A stretch of DNA of 6,862 bases, taken from Chloroflexota bacterium (GTDB taxonomy: Bacteria; Chloroflexota; Anaerolineae; UBA7937). The notes below the pieces were generated by a model. The model searched no databases, was not told where the DNA came from, and saw nothing but the letters and a program-made list of their open reading frames with translations. The stretch spans positions 1 to 6,862 of the forward strand of contig DMLA01000113.1 in assembly GCA_003453555.1 (NCBI GenBank), given 5' to 3'. Position numbers and translations under genes: made by a program. This document shows, piece by piece, positions 4,217-6,862 of the stretch. Position 1 is the stretch's first letter. Each line of letters opens with the position of its first letter.

Positions 4217-6862
4217 CTAACTCTCCCAATAGGCGATGAGAGCGTCCCAGAAGGGTCTCTCGGTGGGGCTGGCCAGGTCCCTAGCCAACTGAGCCTGGGC
4301 TAGGGCCTCGTCCAAACGGCCCATCTGGAAAAAGAGCAGAGCCAACCGGCTACGAGTTCCCAAATCGTCACTCAATTCTTCAGCCGCCAGAAACTCTTGA
4401 ATAGCCCCCTCCAGGTTCCCTTTTTGAATATAAGAGTAGCCCAGATTGATATGCTCCCTTACCTCTTCGGAGGCGGTGAGCATGGTCTCTTGGTAGGCCT
4501 GAGCGGCGTAGGTATCGACCAGGAGTAGGTAAGTCTCGCCATACTGAGGGTCTAGAGCCAAAGATTCCTGGAATTTGGCGATGGCTTTCTCGTAATCCTC
4601 AAGGGCCTGATAGGTCCGGCCCCACTCGTTCAGGAGTTGGGCGTTATGGGGGCCTAAAGTTGTGGCCTCCTGGTAATAGTTTAAAGCCTCCTGTAGCCTT
4701 TCCTTCCGCTCTTCTGGGTCTTTCGTCAATCCACCCCAGACGTTGTAGATCCGTCCCAAGTTGGCTAGATGATCGGTATTTAAGGGGTTAATGGCCCTCG
4801 CTTTCTCTAGGACCACTTGACCACTTATCATGAGGCTCCCTCTATCTAAGCCGGCTATCTCTTCTGGGGTGAGGCTGAAAACGTCGTCAAGGGTATGGGG
4901 TTCGAAGAACGGTTGCGCGGTAGCCTCCGGAGCGGTTTTCGCCTTCTCCAGGATGGAGCGGGCCAGGAAGATGTAGTACCAATCCTGATCCGGAGCCAGT
5001 TTAATCGTCTCCTCGTAGATGGCTATGCTGGCGTCCCACTGCTGGCGGCGATCCCATTCCAGGCCTTGCTTATAGATGGTATCGGCCCGGATGGGGTTGA
5101 TGTTGGTAGTAAGGATAAGAACGGCCACCAAAGGCAGAAAGAGGGGGTAGAGGGCCCTGCGAGGCCAAGAGGCCGCAGCGTAGGCTCGCTCCCCTTCTTG
5201 CATCAACGCTAGGGCAGACAGGAAGAGTAGCCCCAATGTGGCTAGGTAATAGATCATCACCGTTCCTGTCCCTCTCCAGGCCAGACGTACTACCTCCTCT
5301 ATGGTGGTCGCAGAGGGAGTGATACTCACCATCCTCCCCAGAGATAAAGCGAATACCAAAGGGAGACCCAAGGAGATGAGGCCATAAGAGAAAAAGGAGA
5401 GCAAGGGGCTCCCATCCTGGAGGGCCGCTTCGCTCCCTATCTCAGCGAAGATGAGAGAGGTGGCTAAGGCCCAGGTGAGGAAGAAAAGCCAAGGGATGCT
5501 GAACCCCTTAGCCGCGGGATCGAAGCCGGGGATTAGGAAATCGAAGACCAGGGTGATCAGGAGAAAGGCCACGAGGAGAGAATAAGGGAGGAGGGGGGCA
5601 AACCCCTCCAACCAGGATGGCTCGGGAGCGTTTTCTGGGACTCCTCTTTTCTTCCCTCGCTTTCGTCTAGGGTTGCTTTTTGAGGCAGAAAGAGGTTTTG
5701 CCTCCGAGGCTGTAGCCTCCAAAAGAGGGTGCCCGGTTATGACTAACAGAGCAGCGTAGAGCCAGAAGTAGGTTCTAGTGGCGGCGATGGCTATCCCAAA
5801 GTGGATCTCTACGAAATGGGCCACGATAGCCGAGAGAAGAGCCACTAAGAGCAGCTCATAGGGGTTCGTCTCTTTAGCCTTGCGGGAGAAGCCTTGAGCC
5901 ACCAGATAGACCAATAGTCCGCTCACTAGCCCTACCGCCAGTCCCACCCCCGAAAGCCGCCAGGTGCCCTCCCATAGTCGAGCCCCCACAGCCCCCAGAA
6001 ACCCACTAATCGACCAAAGAGTGACATAGACGTTCCTCTCACTTGCGCTCTTGATGAAACCCAACCACTTGAAACCGTAGTAGAAGAGGCTGCCGAAGAA
6101 GAATATGTAGGCTAGAAAGCCAAGGAAACCCGTGGTCACCAAAACGTCGAAGGTCTCGTTGTGGGAGCGATCCGGCACCCTGTTCCGGGCCTCATAATGT
6201 CCCAGTTCTGGGGGGTAGAACTTGCTAAAAGCCACGTACATCGACTCCGGGCCGTAGCCGATGAGGGGACGGGAACGGTTAAGCCTGTCCAGGCCGTCTG
6301 GTGGCAAGCCTAAAGGCTCGTGAGGAGCGATTAACTCTACAGCCCCTTCCCAGATCAGGACCCTCACCTTCCCTGTGCCCGACTCCGTCTCGAAGACCCG
6401 ACCCAAGCGGCCGATGTAGGGGAGTTCCCGCATGAAGGCCAAGGGGGTATTCGGTAGGTTGAAAAGGACGAGGAAGAGGACACCTGCCGAGGCCAAGCCC
6501 AAAGCCCCCAACCAGAGCCAGGCTAACCGCCGTCTCACGGCGAAGATGGATATGAAGACGAAGAGCCCCACTAGAAGCCCGATGAGAGGGCCTCTGCTCT
6601 GGGTGAAGATGATACAGGCCAACTGCAGGGCAAGGAGAAAGGCATATAGCACTCCCAAAAGATGGGGGACCAGCGTTTTCTCTTGAAAGGTGAACCAAAA
6701 GGAGACGACGAAGAGGAGCATGCCTCCTCCCAGGGCTAAGAGTTCCAGCCCCACCTCCCCTCGATAGACCAGGTGATTCAACTTGAAAATCAGGAGTAAG
6801 GAGTAGACGAGAGCCAGCCCCTGGGCCACAAGGAGGAAGAGGTATTTTGCCACCCGGAGCGG
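4217..6862 (-). CDS. O-antigen ligase/polymerase-like (Wzy_C) membrane protein with second membrane block and C-terminal TPRs, 5' end off window
   Basis: At least 881 codons are open to the right edge. A GTG at 6853 could start an 878-residue protein (numbering used here), but there is no visible ribosome binding site in the 9 bases before it. The early helices normally found before the QSRGP motif are missing, so the true start is probably outside the window. The Wzy_C domain covers about 60-270: TQSRGPLIGLL (84-94), RVLIWEGAVELI (164-175), LIGYGPESM (197-205) and the periplasmic-loop end RSHNETFDVLVTTGFLG (229-245), with H231 at the usual catalytic histidine place. Further helices lie at 275-320, 331-375, 418-440, 452-472, 484-506, 528-550 and 568-586, interrupted by a basic loop with RRKRGKKR (396-403). 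TPR-like repeats follow at about 591-624, 692-735, 737-770, 771-797, 798-830 and 832-865. The family joins lipid-linked glycans to an acceptor or to each other; the partner cannot be told from sequence. Confidence 0.9.
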   Translation of the reverse strand, partial: PLRVAKYLFLLVAQGLALVYSLLLIFKLNHLVYRGEVGLELLALGGGMLLFVVSFWFTFQEKTLVPHLLGVLYAFLLALQLACIIFTQSRGPLIGLLVGLFVFISIFAVRRRLAWLWLGALGLASAGVLFLVLFNLPNTPLAFMRELPYIGRLGRVFETESGTGKVRVLIWEGAVELIAPHEPLGLPPDGLDRLNRSRPLIGYGPESMYVAFSKFYPPELGHYEARNRVPDRSHNETFDVLVTTGFLGFLAYIFFFGSLFYYGFKWLGFIKSASERNVYVTLWSISGFLGAVGARLWEGTWRLSGVGLAVGLVSGLLVYLVAQGFSRKAKETNPYELLLVALLSAIVAHFVEIHFGIAIAATRTYFWLYAALLVITGHPLLEATASEAKPLSASKSNPRRKRGKKRGVPENAPEPSWLEGFAPLLPYSLLVAFLLITLVFDFLIPGFDPAAKGFSIPWLFFLTWALATSLIFAEIGSEAALQDGSPLLSFFSYGLISLGLPLVFALSLGRMVSITPSATTIEEVVRLAWRGTGTVMIYYLATLGLLFLSALALMQEGERAYAAASWPRRALYPLFLPLVAVLILTTNINPIRADTIYKQGLEWDRRQQWDASIAIYEETIKLAPDQDWYYIFLARSILEKAKTAPEATAQPFFEPHTLDDVFSLTPEEIAGLDRGSLMISGQVVLEKARAINPLNTDHLANLGRIYNVWGGLTKDPEERKERLQEALNYYQEATTLGPHNAQLLNEWGRTYQALEDYEKAIAKFQESLALDPQYGETYLLLVDTYAAQAYQETMLTASEEVREHINLGYSYIQKGNLEGAIQEFLAAEELSDDLGTRSRLALLFFQMGRLDEALAQAQLARDLASPTERPFWDALIAYWES

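Noticed and set aside
6851..6853. GTG as the true start of the ligase gene
   Set aside because: The frame stays open to the window edge, no ribosome binding site is visible and the expected N-terminal helices are missing, so the gene was treated as partial.

Overview
The window carries one co-directional block of five protein genes, all on the minus strand (659-6862), followed downstream by a 474-base gene-free spacer and two minus-strand tRNA genes (tRNA-Cys complete, tRNA-Leu cut by the left edge). In transcription order the proteins are: a large O-antigen ligase/polymerase-type membrane protein with C-terminal TPR repeats (cut by the right edge), a WecA/TagO/MraY-like polyprenyl-phosphate sugar-phosphate transferase, a WbpA-type nucleotide-sugar dehydrogenase, a lipoprotein cyclophilin (peptidyl-prolyl isomerase), and a small VTT/DedA-like membrane protein. 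Gaps between genes are 0, 2, 4 and 3 bases, and ribosome binding sites sit inside the ends of the preceding genes, so this is almost certainly one operon that continues upstream of the window.

The genes suggest a cell-surface polysaccharide locus. The transferase would load a sugar-1-phosphate (probably GlcNAc) on undecaprenyl phosphate. The dehydrogenase would supply a UDP-uronic acid precursor (probably UDP-GlcNAcA). The ligase/polymerase would join or transfer finished chains outside the membrane. The cyclophilin lipoprotein would act on proteins at the outer face of the membrane. The VTT protein may help lipid-carrier or phospholipid movement, which is inference only.

The organism is a bacterium with moderately GC-rich coding DNA, Shine-Dalgarno-led genes, a GTG start and a tRNA-Cys without an encoded CCA. 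A Wzy_C ligase fused to a second membrane block and TPRs, next to this style of VTT protein, reminds me of Chloroflexota (Anaerolineae-like). That is an impression from protein style, not a demonstrated placement.

The spacer at 185-658 is the least explained part. It holds a near-perfect housekeeping promoter (TTGACA-18-TATAAT) firing leftward into the tRNAs through a structured leader of about 190 bases. A weaker back-to-back promoter (TTGGCA-16-GATAAT) fires rightward into a region with several long, partly mutually exclusive inverted repeats. No clear new multi-gene system is visible; the best candidates for something undescribed are these two structured non-coding stretches.
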